Both the position numbers and the translations under genes were made by a program. A DNA stretch of 64,000 bases from JABDJL01 sp963664065 (lineage in GTDB: Bacteria > Pseudomonadota > Gammaproteobacteria > Xanthomonadales > SZUA-36), in the NCBI GenBank assembly GCA_963664065.1, contig OY760942.1:248001-312000 (forward strand). The letters are read 5' to 3'. Positions 62,845-64,000 of this stretch are shown here, one piece after another; the first letter of the stretch is position 1, and each line of letters begins with the position of its first letter. The notes below the pieces were generated by a model. That model had not been told where the DNA came from and made no database searches. It worked only from the letters and a program-made list of their open reading frames with translations.

Positions 62845-63035
62845 GGATTCTCCGCCTCTCCCAATAGTGCTTGCCGGCTTCCATATTGGACGCGCCGGAA
62901 AGTTAAAGCGTTGCCTTTTTGTAATCAGGTCGGGCAGCTTAGAGCGGTTAATCCCGATTTGGTTGTGACCAAAGTCACGACTTGCGATGAGTTGTTATCC
63001 CTCAACGGCGAAGCGAATTTAACTTGCGGGTTTTA

Positions 63036-63893
63036 TTACAGGTGCAGGTTTTTCAGTTTGTTTTTATACGTGCGTGAAAGCTTGACTGTATTACCGCCGT
63101 TCAGGGTAAGAAAATATTCACCATTGATATGGGATTGCATTTCCTTGATGTGGTTGACGTTGACAATAGTCGAGCGATGGATACGCTGGAGGAAGTCTGA
63201 ATCAAGTTCATTTTCGAGTTCCTTCATTGTCCTGCGCATGATGTGGGTCTCCCCGAGCGCATGTACGCACATGTAATCACCGGCCGCATCGATCCATTCA
63301 ATATCTTCCTGCTTGACCCAGGTGGTTCTCCCGCCATCCCGGATGGCGAGCTTCCTGGCTTCTTTGCGTTTGATCTGGTGAATCCCTTTCTGTTTCAGCT
63401 CGGTGATACTCTTGACGGATTCACCGATGATTTCGCTGACCAGTTTGAGCAGCATGTGTTTCTGGGCAGTAGCTCGCTTGCGTTTTTGCAATTTTTTGAC
63501 CTTCGCCAGGGCTTCTTCCAGTCGTTCGTCCTCAATTGGCTTCAGCAGGTAATCGACTGCGCTTACTTCGAAGGCTTTGATGGCGAACTCATCATAGGCA
63601 GTAACAAACAGGATGGCCGGCAATTCTTCGTCCTTCAGTTCCATGATGACGTCGAATCCGTCCATGCCCGGCATCTGGATATCCAGGAAAACCAGGTCGG
63701 GAGACAACTCACGGATTTTCCGTACTGCTTCCCGGCCGTTCTTTGCCTCGTCGATTACCCGGATTCCGTCCAAAAGTTTCAGGCGAAGTTTGAGGCCTCG
63801 TCGAGCGAGCGCCTCGTCATCAACGATCAGGGCACTAAGTTCAGTCTTGTTTGCTGCGTTCAAATGAATTACTTCTGGTAATTTCCAGACCAT
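63036..63893 (-). CDS. LytTR-family response regulator
   Basis: About 285 residues from ATG 63893; the frame is open to 63923 and the natural start may be even closer to SALIVDDEALARR. A receiver domain with the phospho-acceptor Asp in LVFLDIQMPGMDG and the conserved Lys in DYLLKPIED is followed by a helical linker and a C-terminal LytTR DNA-binding domain (IEWIDAAGDYMCVHALGETHI, RTMKELENEL, RIHRSTIVNVNHI). AlgR and LytR are of this type. The cognate kinase is not in the window and may lie beyond the right edge. It precedes the RND pump on the same strand with a 191-base gap that may hold its targets. Confidence 0.9.
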   Translation of the reverse strand: MVWKLPEVIHLNAANKTELSALIVDDEALARRGLKLRLKLLDGIRVIDEAKNGREAVRKIRELSPDLVFLDIQMPGMDGFDVIMELKDEELPAILFVTAYDEFAIKAFEVSAVDYLLKPIEDERLEEALAKVKKLQKRKRATAQKHMLLKLVSEIIGESVKSITELKQKGIHQIKRKEARKLAIRDGGRTTWVKQEDIEWIDAAGDYMCVHALGETHIMRRTMKELENELDSDFLQRIHRSTIVNVNHIKEMQSHINGEYFLTLNGGNTVKLSRTYKNKLKNLHL

Positions 63894-64000
63894 CGGGCCC
63901 GGAGTGGAGACACAGCTTACCATCTTGATTCACCACTGCAATGCTTATCGTCATTAAGGATTTATTTCTGCATTTCAGGCGAAATTTTCTCTTTACCGGC

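Overview
ORGANISM. The window reads as chromosome of a free-standing, probably marine or environmental gammaproteobacterium from the Xanthomonadales/Chromatiales/Woeseia-like part of the class. This placement is inferred from gene order only: glnA-DUF4124-ntrB-ntrC, def-fmt-rsmB-DUF4390-ntrY-ntrX-trkA-trkH, LysM-dprA-smg-topA-tsaC-hemF, rpsU-yqeY-dnaG-rpoD divergent from tsaD-folB-folK, and a C-rich small RNA next to polA. I see no prophage, insertion sequence, integron or CRISPR array. LAYOUT. 1-2.9 kb: a partial secreted M14 peptidase, a PQQ-type sugar dehydrogenase and uppP. 2.9-7.8 kb: the nitrogen operon glnA-DUF4124-ntrB-ntrC, behind two NtrC boxes and a sigma-54 promoter. 7.7-7.9 kb: a cluster of REP-like palindromes that supplies the stop codons of ntrC and dtd. 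7.9-9.3 kb: dtd and an LpxL-type acyltransferase. 9.4-19.3 kb: one long minus-strand unit, def to trkH, joining translation initiation enzymes, the NtrY/NtrX pair and Trk potassium uptake. 19.4-26.6 kb: LysM protein, broken dprA, smg, topA, tsaC, hemF. 26.6-29.6 kb: polA and a candidate sRNA just downstream of it. 29.7-34 kb: DUF2782, an orphan TRAP small permease, broken trmH, aroE, hemB, engB. 34-37 kb: cytochrome c4, dsbA and a heavily damaged slt. 37-44.2 kb: an NDUFA9-like protein, cca, a MidA-like methyltransferase and folate genes with tsaD. 44.4-50.5 kb: broken ggt and the macromolecular synthesis operon. 50.5-58.5 kb: sulfotransferase, PLP enzyme, tRNA-Ile2, secreted M14 peptidase with a HEAT-like partner, rhodanese, metallo-beta-lactamase-fold hydrolase. 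58.5-63.9 kb: an RND pump with a broken adaptor and a LytTR response regulator. HOW IT FITS TOGETHER. Two nitrogen two-component systems are present: NtrB/NtrC beside its target glnA, and NtrY/NtrX in an operon with trkA-trkH. NtrX has lost the motifs needed to drive sigma-54. MAIN OBSERVATIONS. (1) A candidate small RNA on the minus strand downstream of polA has two hairpins with C-rich loops and a strong terminator; its position matches Spot 42, ErsA and, from memory, sX13. (2) Six genes are broken by nonsense codons, indels or lost starts: dprA, trmH, slt, a secreted beta-domain protein, ggt and an RND adaptor. All are dispensable types, while the essential genes around them are intact. Three of the frameshifts fall in G tracts of 6-7 bases, so sequencing error, phase variation and real gene decay must be told apart.
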